A DNA stretch of 64,000 bases from Phycisphaera sp. (GTDB taxonomy: Bacteria; Planctomycetota; Phycisphaerae; Phycisphaerales; UBA1924). This document shows positions 8,786-16,720 of the stretch, one piece after another; within the stretch, counting starts at the first letter, position 1, and every line of letters begins with the position of its first letter. The stretch is from assembly GCA_003712165.1 (NCBI GenBank), contig RHLH01000001.1:1116001-1180000 (forward strand). Reading direction: 5' to 3'. The notes under the pieces were generated by a model. The model searched no databases, was not told where the DNA came from, and worked only from the letters and a program-made list of their open reading frames with translations. The position numbers and the translations under genes are program-made.

Positions 8786-10270
8786 TTCGGCGTTGGCGGG
8801 CATCGCGAAGAGGTGGATGTTCCGGTCGATCGCCTCGACGATCTCCTTGTGCAGCCGCTTTGAGTTGGTGACCGCGTCGCCGGTCGTGAGTCCGTTGACC
8901 AAGATGCTGAACGCGGCTCCCTGCCCGGTCTCGGGGTTGATGACGTAGCCAGAGAGGCACCGGACGTTGTTGATGGTGCCGGTTTTCGCGTAGACCTCCG
9001 ACTCGAGGCCGCTGAACCGGAAGCGGGACCTGAGCTTGGTGTCGGCACGCGGAAGTGAGGCGAGCAGGGCTGGGCGGACCTCGTTGTCGTGGTACATCTC
9101 GTAGAGCCAGGCGGTGAAAGTTGATGCCCGGACGCGGTTCTCGCGGGAGAGACCTGAGCCGTCTCGGATGATCATTGAGGCGGCGTGATCTGGTCCGAGT
9201 TGCTCGGCGATGAGCATGCGGATGACCGCGCCGCCGTTGTCCCAGGAGCCGGGCTCACCGGTGACGACGTTGCCCATGCGTTTGAGCAGCGCCTCGGCGT
9301 ACATGTTGTGCGAGTCGTAGTTGACGCGGTAGAGAATCTCGTCGAGCGATGAGACGTGACGAGCCAGAGGGGTGTCTGGCATGTTGAACGTTTCGTGCTG
9401 ACCCGCGAGCCTGACGGCTTCTTGCGGTCGTCGGCCCGAGCCAACGATGACGCCCTTGCCGGAGAGGCGGTCTGCCATGAGATTGCCGAGGTACGTCGCG
9501 GGTTCGTGCATCGAGACTTCGATGGGTGATTGGCTGGGAGCGCGGATCGAACCACGGATGACCCAGTTGTTGTCGGTTTCGGTGCGCTGGACCCACACCG
9601 CGTTCCTGCCGTCGTACACACGTTTGGACCTGTTCTCGACTTGGATCCATGGTGAGAGCGGCGAGAGATCGCACGTGGGGCCGGTGTCCGGCGTGCCAGG
9701 GCTTGGGTAGAAGGCGAGTACGTTCGAGTGGATGTTGATGCCCTGGACCGGAGCGCAGTACCAGCGTTCGAGTTGGTCGCGTGGCCAGTCCGGGTGGAGC
9801 AGCTGGCGGTCGAACACGCGGTCGTCGATGATGATCTCTTTGATTCTGTCGTTGTCGGCGGCGACCACGTTCGCGAACGTGTTGAAGAGGTCGTGGGGGG
9901 TCTCTGCGGGGCTGCGTTCTTTCATGACCTCGGGGTCACCGAGCGCTGGGTCGCCCGAGCCGGTGATGACGACTTTGCCGTCGCCTGTGATGTTGATCTC
10001 GGTGATGAAGGCGTAGTCGGGCCCGAGGATCTTGACCGCTGCGGCGCTGGTCAGGAGTTTCATGTTGGACGCGGGCGCCATCGGGTCGTTGGCTCTGCTT
10101 GAGAAGAGCGTCGCGCCAGAGTTGAGGTCGACGATGGAGACACCCGCGTAGCCCTTTTGTCCCAGGGCTGCGTTTCGGACGATCGCGGAGAACTCGGTCG
10201 AGATCTGAGCCGCGGCGGAGGCGGTAGCGATCATGGTCGACGCGGCGGCGATTGCGATGGTTCTGAGCAT
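8762..10270 (-). CDS. dacB: D-alanyl-D-alanine carboxypeptidase/endopeptidase, PBP4 type (peptidase S13)
   Basis: 502 residues with a signal peptide (LRTIAIAAASTMIATASAAAQ). It would act in the periplasm on peptidoglycan peptides. The penicillin-binding motifs are in order: SNMK with nucleophile Ser68 and Lys71, the SxN-like motif in DGSGLSREN, and KTG in VYAKTGTINNVRCLSGYV. The length matches the roughly 480 residues of PBP4. The start at 10270 is supported by GGAGGA about 7 bases upstream and by the signal peptide; the frame is open upstream to 10462 but has no such features. A hypothetical gene of the same strand lies 83 bases upstream and may share the transcript. Confidence 0.93.
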   Translation of the reverse strand: MLRTIAIAAASTMIATASAAAQISTEFSAIVRNAALGQKGYAGVSIVDLNSGATLFSSRANDPMAPASNMKLLTSAAAVKILGPDYAFITEINITGDGKVVITGSGDPALGDPEVMKERSPAETPHDLFNTFANVVAADNDRIKEIIIDDRVFDRQLLHPDWPRDQLERWYCAPVQGINIHSNVLAFYPSPGTPDTGPTCDLSPLSPWIQVENRSKRVYDGRNAVWVQRTETDNNWVIRGSIRAPSQSPIEVSMHEPATYLGNLMADRLSGKGVIVGSGRRPQEAVRLAGQHETFNMPDTPLARHVSSLDEILYRVNYDSHNMYAEALLKRMGNVVTGEPGSWDNGGAVIRMLIAEQLGPDHAASMIIRDGSGLSRENRVRASTFTAWLYEMYHDNEVRPALLASLPRADTKLRSRFRFSGLESEVYAKTGTINNVRCLSGYVINPETGQGAAFSILVNGLTTGDAVTNSKRLHKEIVEAIDRNIHLFAMPANAESAPQLGG

Positions 10271-10353
10271 CGGTGTCCTCCTCCGTGAGGGCGCGTGGGT
10301 GCCAATGCGAATCGGCTGAGCTGGGTTGTCTGTCTGAGAAGTTAGCCTCAGGG

Positions 10354-10809
10354 TCAGACGGGCTGGCCGTTGATGATACCCTGAGCAAGCCCGAGGACGT
10401 CCGATAACTGGGCTCTGCCCTGGATCGACCACTCGGCCCAACGGATGTGCCCGACCTGGCATGCGTGAAGGAGTGTTTCTTTGATGTAGCGGCTGCTGCT
10501 TCGCTTGGCGAGCAGTTCCTCGACAACGCTCGCTGGGACAGGCATCGCGATAGAAGGCCAGTCAGGGGTGGGGATGAGGTACACGCAGGGCTCGGGCTCG
10601 CCCTCGGCCCGATAAACGCATGTCCAGCGCCAGGGGAGGCCCTTCCATTCGATGGCCGGCTCCGTCTCGACAATCTCCGTCAGGCCCTTAAGGGCGTTCT
10701 GGGCGAGTGTGAGGGCGTGGCTTTCGTACTGCTCGAGGAGGGTGTCGATCGAGGGGGTGTTGAAGCGGTCGATCCACGGCGTATGGGTCGGCTGGGGCAT
10801 CTGCGACAT
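10354..10809 (-). CDS. Conserved-looking hypothetical protein, 151 residues
   Basis: I do not recognise a family. The protein is soluble and mixed alpha/beta, with many Trp and Pro residues (WIDRFNTPS, EWKGLPWRWTCVY, TPDWPSIAMPVP) and a helical C-terminal half (SVVEELLAKRSSSRYIKETLLHACQVGHIRWAEWSIQGRAQ). There is no signal peptide and no membrane segment. It is read in the same direction as dacB, 83 bases upstream of it, and divergently from the response-regulator gene. The coherent composition and the placement between two real genes argue that it is real. Confidence 0.7.
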   Translation of the reverse strand: MSQMPQPTHTPWIDRFNTPSIDTLLEQYESHALTLAQNALKGLTEIVETEPAIEWKGLPWRWTCVYRAEGEPEPCVYLIPTPDWPSIAMPVPASVVEELLAKRSSSRYIKETLLHACQVGHIRWAEWSIQGRAQLSDVLGLAQGIINGQPV

Positions 10810-10910
10810 CGAACTTCCTTCTGACAGGGCAGGGGATGGTATTCTCCCCGATCGGGCATCTATCGTCTACAGGAAAGACCATAGAAGGCTGCGGCCCGAG
10901 GAGGCGGGAG

Positions 10911-11387
10911 ATGACTGAGATCGACCCGGTGTTCGAGGATCTGAGTGTTCCAGAGGATTCTCTGATCCTGATTGTGGATGACAACGCTCAGAACCTCGAG
11001 CTGCTTCAGGCCTACCTTGAGGATCTTGGCTGTCGCACCCAGATCGCCCACGACGGCGCTCAGGCGATTGAGATGGCCAAGGTGGAGACGCCTGATGTCG
11101 TTGTGCTCGATGTCATGATGCCCAGGCTCAGCGGTTTCCAGGTGTGTGAGAAACTCAAGAAGGACCCGCAGACCGCGGCGGTCCCGATCGTCATGGTGAC
11201 AGCGCTGAACGAGATCTCGGATGTCGAGCGAGCGATCGAAGCGGGGGCGGATGATTTTCTGACCAAGCCGGTGCAGAGGCTTGAGCTGCTTGCGCGCGTG
11301 AAATCCCAGATCAACGTCAAGGGCATGGAGCGCAGGCTCGAGAGCGCGATTGAGCGCATGCGCGAACTCGGCAAATCCGAGGCTTGA
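10911..11387 (+). CDS. Single-domain response regulator (CheY/PleD receiver type)
   Basis: 158 residues. The receiver fold is complete: acidic pair Asp23/Asp24 in ILIVDDN, phospho-acceptor Asp67 in VVVLDVMMPRLSG, Thr97 in VMVTALN and Lys119 in FLTKP. A short helical tail (ERRLESAIERMRELGK) follows in place of a DNA-binding or enzymatic output domain. Proteins like this pass phosphate to a partner or act by docking. The start is fixed by GGAGGCGGGAG directly before the ATG. No histidine kinase lies next to it. The gene converges with the EEP-family gene, with 16 bases between their stops. Confidence 0.9.
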   Translation: MTEIDPVFEDLSVPEDSLILIVDDNAQNLELLQAYLEDLGCRTQIAHDGAQAIEMAKVETPDVVVLDVMMPRLSGFQVCEKLKKDPQTAAVPIVMVTALNEISDVERAIEAGADDFLTKPVQRLELLARVKSQINVKGMERRLESAIERMRELGKSEA

Positions 11388-11403
11388 GTTGATCAGGTAG
11401 TCG

Positions 11404-13056
11404 TTACGGGCAATTCGAGTTGAACGCGTTGATCCACGCGGTGAAGTCGGTGGGGGTGACTGAGCCGTCCTGGTTGACATCGGCGGTCGGGTTGTTTGTG
11501 TTGAAGTTGTTTACCCATGCGGTGAAGTCGGTGGGTGAGACGATGCCGTCGTTGTTCTGGTCGCCGTAGCCGATTGTGGTGAAGGTCGAGACCGCGGGGG
11601 TTGAGGTTGTTGCGCCGTTGGTGTTGTGTGCGAGAACCGACCAGTAGTAGGTCGTGCATATGTCGAGGCCGAACACGATCGCCGATGTCGTGGGAATCGA
11701 TGTGCTCGTGAAGACGACGTTTGTGAGGCCCGGGTCTGTGGCGACGAAAATCTCATAGAAGTCCGCGTCGTCGGCAGCTGTCCAGCTCGTGTTGACGATC
11801 TGGTTGGTCTTGGTTGCGCCGTCTGCCGGCGCGACGAGGTCGAAATCACCGGGTGCGGGCTGGCTGCCGAGCGGGACGATGAAGTCTGCAATCACCGCGA
11901 AGTGGTCGGAGGCGAATGAGCTGGTGAGCGTGCCGTTGTTTGCTGGTGGGAATCCGAAGTCGCTGATCTCGGGGGGCATGCTCGCGAAGGGGATCTCGGC
12001 GCTCTGGAAGATGAACGACCTGCGGCGCTGGGCGATCGAGTCCTGCCAGATGATGTGGTCGAGCTTGCTCGAGCCTCGTGAATCGAGGTCTCCAGAGAAG
12101 AACTCGCTGGAGGCGTCGAGGATGCCGTCGGTACCGTCGGCGTCTACGCCCGTCGTTGAGTCGTTTGCGGTTGGGCCTTCAGTCATCCACGCAGCGGGTC
12201 CTCGCCTGCCGTTGGTGACTTCATCTTCGTTGAGGTCGCCGCCCATGATGATTGGTGTGAGGTTGTTAAGTACTTGCGTTGGGTTGGGGACTGAGATGAT
12301 CGCGTTCTCGGGGTCGGGCGTGGCGGTGCCGTTGCCGTTGTAGAAGTAGCGGGCGTAGTACCAGATGTTCTCGCCTGCGTCGAGGCGCTGCGCGAGGTCG
12401 CTTGATGAGCCGCCAGCCTTGAGGTGTCCGTTGCCGACGACGAAGTCTCCGAGGTAGGTGTCGTTTGGGAGATCGATCTCGGCAAACTGGAAGCCGCGGA
12501 TGCCGCCGCTGCCGCCCGAGATGGGTGTGGCGTTGGATCCAACGACGAAGTCGGAGACGGTTGCTTTGTTGTCGCCGTTGAGGTCTGCGAAGGGCCAGCG
12601 GCTGAGAATGACGTTTCGGTTGAAATTGTCGGTCGAGCTGCTGACGTAGATGTGGGGGAGGTCGTAGCCGGGGCGGTAGGCCTGGACGTACTGGGTGACT
12701 GTGCCGCCTTCGAATGGGTCGTTGCCGCCGTTGAAGAAGAGTTCGAGGGTTGTTGTGAGGTTGCTGACCGAATCGACGCCCGAGCCGGTGTTGTTGCCCG
12801 AGTTGTCGCCAGCTTCCTGGAGGATGAGGATATCGGGTTCGAGGGCGGCGACAGTTCTGACGAGAGCGGCCCAGTTGTTGACGTTGTGATCTTTGTCTGC
12901 GGTTCTGCAGATGCCGTCTTCGACGTTCCATGTCATGACACGGATGTCTGTTGATTCGGTCTTGCCCCACTGAGCGTTGTTTGGGTCCCACTGCGCACCG
13001 GCCGAGAGAGCAGCGAGGGCGGAGATAGCGCTTGCGGCTTTGAGTGTGTTGTTCAT
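11404..13056 (-). CDS. Secreted endonuclease/exonuclease/phosphatase-family protein with fibronectin-like and EF-hand tail
   Basis: 550 residues with a signal peptide (NNTLKAASAISALAALSAGAQ). The EEP domain is seen as VMTWNVEDGI (metal site), ILILQEAGDN (catalytic Glu), VGNGHLKAG, IIMGGDLNEDE, KLDHIIW and FASDHFAVIADF (final Asp-His), spanning about residues 35-385. A beta-sandwich like fibronectin type III follows (VAPADGATKTNQIVNTSWTAADDADFYEIFVA, to about 490). It ends with two dockerin-like EF-hand repeats (DQNNDGIVSPTDFTAWVNNFN and DVNQDGSVTPTDFTAWINAFN). It is probably an extracellular phosphodiesterase or nuclease; the substrate is not known. The same C-terminal pair occurs in the proteins at 13193 and 29383. 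Confidence 0.88.
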   Translation of the reverse strand: MNNTLKAASAISALAALSAGAQWDPNNAQWGKTESTDIRVMTWNVEDGICRTADKDHNVNNWAALVRTVAALEPDILILQEAGDNSGNNTGSGVDSVSNLTTTLELFFNGGNDPFEGGTVTQYVQAYRPGYDLPHIYVSSSTDNFNRNVILSRWPFADLNGDNKATVSDFVVGSNATPISGGSGGIRGFQFAEIDLPNDTYLGDFVVGNGHLKAGGSSSDLAQRLDAGENIWYYARYFYNGNGTATPDPENAIISVPNPTQVLNNLTPIIMGGDLNEDEVTNGRRGPAAWMTEGPTANDSTTGVDADGTDGILDASSEFFSGDLDSRGSSKLDHIIWQDSIAQRRRSFIFQSAEIPFASMPPEISDFGFPPANNGTLTSSFASDHFAVIADFIVPLGSQPAPGDFDLVAPADGATKTNQIVNTSWTAADDADFYEIFVATDPGLTNVVFTSTSIPTTSAIVFGLDICTTYYWSVLAHNTNGATTSTPAVSTFTTIGYGDQNNDGIVSPTDFTAWVNNFNTNNPTADVNQDGSVTPTDFTAWINAFNSNCP

Positions 13057-13140
13057 GGCATAGTCCCCTGATCGATCACGGACTGTTCGGGTGGCAGGCG
13101 GGGTTGGTTCCCGGACTTTTGGTTTGATTGGAAACGAAAG

Positions 13141-13168
13141 CCCGCCCGCCCCTTTCGGGACGGGCGGG
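13141..13168 (-). terminator. Rho-independent-type hairpin after the 13193 gene
   Basis: Just past the stop of the minus-strand secreted-protein gene, the arms CCCGCCCGTCCC and GGGGCGGGCGGG pair around a GAAA loop, and the minus strand continues with CTTTCGTTTCC. The stem is very GC-rich and the T tract is imperfect, so the efficiency is uncertain. Confidence 0.75.
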
Positions 13169-13192
13169 TGAGAGTTGGGGTTCTCTCGCGTG

Positions 13193-15412
13193 TTAGTTCA
13201 CGCAGAACGGGCCGTTGGCGCCCTGGTTGAAGTTTGCGATCCAGGCGGTGAAGTCGGTCGGATCGACGGTACCGGTGAAGTTCTGGTCGGCGCGGTAGTT
13301 GTTGGTGTTGAACGCGTTGATCCAGGCGGTGAAGTCGGTGGGCTCGACGCTGCCGTTGTTGTTGACGTCGGCGCAGAGACGGTTCATCTGGCCGGGGCAC
13401 TCGTCGGGGACGCCGTCCATGTTGAGATCGTCGGATGTGCCGTTGGCGATGTCGGTCGCGTCGTCGACGCCGTTGTTGTTGCAGTCGGTGATGTCGTCAC
13501 CGGGGAGCGGTGCGATGTAGAAGAGGTAGTTGTAGCCTTCGTCGCCGAGGGTCTCGTCGAACATGCCGTCGAGGTTGCTGTCGTAGGTCATGTCCATAGC
13601 AACGACCATGCCGCCCAGGTTGAATCGGTCGCTCGGATCGGTGGGGTTTGCGAGGCCCGGGTAGCCATCGAAGGTGGTGTTGTGGCCGTAGAAGGTGCCC
13701 GAGGAGGTGGAGTTGCTGTCGGCGATACTGAGGAAAGTGATGACGTAATCGAGCCCGGTGTTTGCGGATGTGAAGACGGAACCGGTCTGGAGGATGAGTT
13801 CGAGGTCGTAGCCGCCGGTTGTCGAGTCGTAGACGGCGCGGAAGAGTGCGCTGTCGAAGTCGTCGTCGGCTGTGCCTGCGGTCATGTCAGCGCCGTAGTC
13901 AAAGAAGGGAGCGAGGAAGTAGACGTTGCCTGCGGCGTCCATGGAGACGCCGGAGATCGAGGGGCCAGCGATGCCGAAGACGCCGATTGCGGTGAGTTCA
14001 CCGATCTGAGCGCCGGAGCCGTTGAAGACGGGCTTGCCGACACCGGTGTCGCCGTCAACCCAAGCTGCGAGGTTCCAGGTGAGGGTGTTTGCAGCATCGG
14101 TGGCGTCGAAGCTTGCGACAGCGATGCCCTGGACGGGAGCAGTCGCGGCGCCGCCGCCGTAGGTGAGGCCGCCGCAGTTGTTGCACGCGATGTCGAAGAC
14201 ACCCGCAGCGACGACTTCGCCCGTGACTGCGTCCTGCGAGACTGCGCCGGCGCCTGACGGGCCGCGGAATGCCATCTGGCTGCGGTAGCCGCGGAACTCG
14301 GCGAATGGAGCGACGTAGCCGTCAATCGGGTCTGAGATCATGGTCGGTGCCTGTAGGACTGCGACGTCCTGTGGAGCACCGGTGGCGTCGATACCGAAGA
14401 CGGCGAGGTCAACGGTGTCGGTGCCGTTGATGCGGCCGAGGCCGATTGCGGTGGCGACGCCGCCGAGGGGGTTGATGGGCGAGTAGCCCATGGTGCCGCG
14501 CTGATCGGTCGCGGTGGCGAGCCCGGGGAGAGTCGAGGTGAGGTGTGCGGTGGTAGCAGTGTTGTAGTCGTTGTAGACGAGTTCGCCGTTGAAGTTGGGA
14601 CCGAAGCCTGAGGGGCCGCCGACGGCTTCTTCGACCTGGCTGCCGGGGCTGTGGGTGGTGCCGCTGGCGTTGAGGATGAACTCGGAAGCTGCGGCGTCAC
14701 CGGCACCGGAAGCGCTGATGTCGTTGACGGTGCCGTTGGAGCGGAGTTCGGCGTTGACCCGGATCATGTTGTTGCCTGAGATGACGTTGGAACCGCCCGT
14801 GCCGAAGCCATCGGCGCGGAATTGGGTGTTGAGGTTTGCGTCGATGACGCCCATGCCGAATTGGGAGTTGTCGGTGCCTGCTGCGTTGGTTGCCTGGTTA
14901 GTGGCGGCAACGATTCTGTCAACGTAAAGGGTCTCTGGGGTGCTGGGGTCGAATGAGACGAGACCAGCGATGATGTTGTTTGCGGAGTTGCCGAACTCGG
15001 CAAAGCTCACACCAACGGACTTGAGGCCCGAAGCGGGAGCATTGACGCTACCGGGGGCGGAATTCTCCTGGGCGTTGACGCCAGCGCCGGCGGTTGCCCA
15101 GTCGGCGTATGCACCAGAGGTGAGGGTGTTGTCGACGATGCTCTTGCTCATCGCCTGGCCCGAGAGCAGGTGGCTGAGGAAGTTGTCTACCGGGAGCGCA
15201 TCCGAGGCCTTGACGAGCGGCACGATGCCATAGGTGTTGCCGAGGCTGGATGTGAACGGGGTGAGTTCAGCAGTGAACTTCACGACCTGGTTGCTGGTGT
15301 TGTACGCATCGAGCGCATCACCATTGCCGGTGCTGGAGACACTGTCCTGAGCGAGCGCGGGAGCAGCGATACCAGCGCAAGCGGTGAGTGCCATCAGACG
15401 AGTCATCTTCAT
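13193..15412 (-). CDS. Large secreted protein with C-terminal paired EF-hand repeats
   Basis: 739 residues with a signal peptide (KMTRLMALTACAGIAAPALAQ). The body is rich in Gly, Ala, Asn, Asp and Thr, without cysteine clusters other than DIACNNCGG, and looks like a beta-rich extracellular or surface protein; I do not recognise a catalytic domain. The C-terminus holds DCNNNGVDDATDIANGTSDDLNMDGVPDECPGQ, a thrombospondin-3-like calcium motif. It is followed by two dockerin-like repeats (DVNNNGSVEPTDFTAWINAFN and DQNFTGTVDPTDFTAWIANFN). The gene has its own upstream region of about 310 bases and a strong hairpin after it, so it is probably a single-gene transcript. Confidence 0.85.
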   Translation of the reverse strand: MKMTRLMALTACAGIAAPALAQDSVSSTGNGDALDAYNTSNQVVKFTAELTPFTSSLGNTYGIVPLVKASDALPVDNFLSHLLSGQAMSKSIVDNTLTSGAYADWATAGAGVNAQENSAPGSVNAPASGLKSVGVSFAEFGNSANNIIAGLVSFDPSTPETLYVDRIVAATNQATNAAGTDNSQFGMGVIDANLNTQFRADGFGTGGSNVISGNNMIRVNAELRSNGTVNDISASGAGDAAASEFILNASGTTHSPGSQVEEAVGGPSGFGPNFNGELVYNDYNTATTAHLTSTLPGLATATDQRGTMGYSPINPLGGVATAIGLGRINGTDTVDLAVFGIDATGAPQDVAVLQAPTMISDPIDGYVAPFAEFRGYRSQMAFRGPSGAGAVSQDAVTGEVVAAGVFDIACNNCGGLTYGGGAATAPVQGIAVASFDATDAANTLTWNLAAWVDGDTGVGKPVFNGSGAQIGELTAIGVFGIAGPSISGVSMDAAGNVYFLAPFFDYGADMTAGTADDDFDSALFRAVYDSTTGGYDLELILQTGSVFTSANTGLDYVITFLSIADSNSTSSGTFYGHNTTFDGYPGLANPTDPSDRFNLGGMVVAMDMTYDSNLDGMFDETLGDEGYNYLFYIAPLPGDDITDCNNNGVDDATDIANGTSDDLNMDGVPDECPGQMNRLCADVNNNGSVEPTDFTAWINAFNTNNYRADQNFTGTVDPTDFTAWIANFNQGANGPFCVN

Positions 15413-15723
15413 TTCTGGTTCCCCATTTGTGCGGACGCTTTGCCGCAGGATCTCTCTCGATCAATCTCTCGAATCACAAATGATTCACGGTTCAACGATG
15501 CTTCAAACAGATCCGAACGCCCGGTTGTCCCCCAACCACCGGGATCGTTCATCTCTCCTGATCGGTGGCGCTCACGCACAGATCCGAACGCCTTGTCGAT
15601 CGTTAAATCGTAGCCTAAATACAGCCGTAAAGGCGTCAGAAAGCAGGTTTTAGGGATGAAGCTTTTGTGTAGCTGCGTGTCGGTTGCGCACGCAATCATA
15701 ACACAATGTTTGGATAAAATTCG
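15413..15723. promoter_or_regulatory. Intergenic region upstream of the large secreted protein, with a 15-base direct repeat
   Basis: 311 bases hold no convincing gene. They lie upstream of the minus-strand gene at 13193-15412 and after the stop of psuG. The 15-base word ACAGATCCGAACGCC occurs twice, at 15507-15521 and 15578-15592, 71 bases apart. The part nearest psuG is AT-rich (around 15600-15720). The repeats could be operator sites or chance; no promoter boxes can be assigned with confidence. Confidence 0.35.
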
Positions 15724-16614
15724 TTAGCTTTGGCCCGATAGCGCGGCAGCGAGGGAGCCGGCGAGACTCGCGTTGGATCGCGCGAGCGCGATGTTGGCTT
15801 CGATCGTTTTACCATCCGACAGGCGGTGTACCTCGGCGAGCAGGGCTGGAGTGGCGTCACGGCCCTTGGAATCCATCACACTGGGCAATGTGCGGGCTTG
15901 GGAGAGCCAGCTCCCCCATTCAGTGAGCGGGATTTCGTCCGGTTCGGGGATTGGATTTGCGACGACGATGCCGCGTCCGGTCCTTGCGAGTTCGAAGCCG
16001 ACAAACTCGGCGAGCTCGCGTGGGTCGTCATATCGGGCGTCGACCTGGAGGTCGGTTTCCCGCTGATAGAAGGCGGGGAATGTGTCTGTTTGATAGCCGA
16101 TAACCGTGACACCGAGTGTTTCGAGCAGTTCGCGCGTGGCTGGGATGTCGAGGATGTTCTTGCAACCAGACGTCACGACAGCGAGTCTGTGGCGCGTGAG
16201 CGCGAAGAGATCGGCGGAGATGTCGGGTCTCTCGTGGTAGTTCTGGTGCACGCCGCCAATGCCGCCGGTCGCGAAGACTCGGATGCCGGCGCGCTCGGCG
16301 AGTTCCATGGTTGTGCTGACGGTGGTTGCGCCGTTGATCCCCGAGTGGATTGCGTGACCGAGGTTTGAGGCGTTGAGCTTTTCGATGTGATCGGCGTCGA
16401 GGAACGCCTGGAGTTCGCTTCTTGTCATACCAACGGTTGGTGCGCCGTTGACAACACCAACGAGCGCCGGGTGTGCGCCAGAGCTTGAAACTTCCTGTTC
16501 GAGTTGGTGGCAGACTCCGAGGGCTCGCTGCTTTGGGAGGCCATGGACGAGGATTGTTGTTTCGAGAGCGACCGCGGGTGATTTGGCGCGGTTGACGAGT
16601 TGTGTAGCTGGCAT
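15724..16614 (-). CDS. psuG: Pseudouridine-5'-phosphate glycosidase
   Basis: 296 residues. The enzyme splits pseudouridine 5'-phosphate reversibly into uracil and ribose 5-phosphate in the cytoplasm. Family blocks seen: VALETTILVHGLPK, GVVNGAPTVGMT, SNLGHAIHSGINGATTVSTTM, ATGGIGGVHQN, VVTSGCKNILDIPATRELLETLGVTVIGY, and NPIPEPDEIP near the end. The start at 16614 has GGAGG five bases upstream; the frame runs on to 16779 without such a site. It is divergent from the CstA-family gene across 106 bases. The usual partner, pseudouridine kinase psuK, is not seen here. Confidence 0.95.
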   Translation of the reverse strand: MPATQLVNRAKSPAVALETTILVHGLPKQRALGVCHQLEQEVSSSGAHPALVGVVNGAPTVGMTRSELQAFLDADHIEKLNASNLGHAIHSGINGATTVSTTMELAERAGIRVFATGGIGGVHQNYHERPDISADLFALTRHRLAVVTSGCKNILDIPATRELLETLGVTVIGYQTDTFPAFYQRETDLQVDARYDDPRELAEFVGFELARTGRGIVVANPIPEPDEIPLTEWGSWLSQARTLPSVMDSKGRDATPALLAEVHRLSDGKTIEANIALARSNASLAGSLAAALSGQS

Positions 16615-16720
16615 TTCATCCTCCGCGGAAGAGATGTGTAGATCATAGACGCTGAGGTGGAACGCATTTACGGGGCAGTAGGGATGAGGTAGTCTGCGTG
16701 CTTCTGTACACGGGGGCTGC

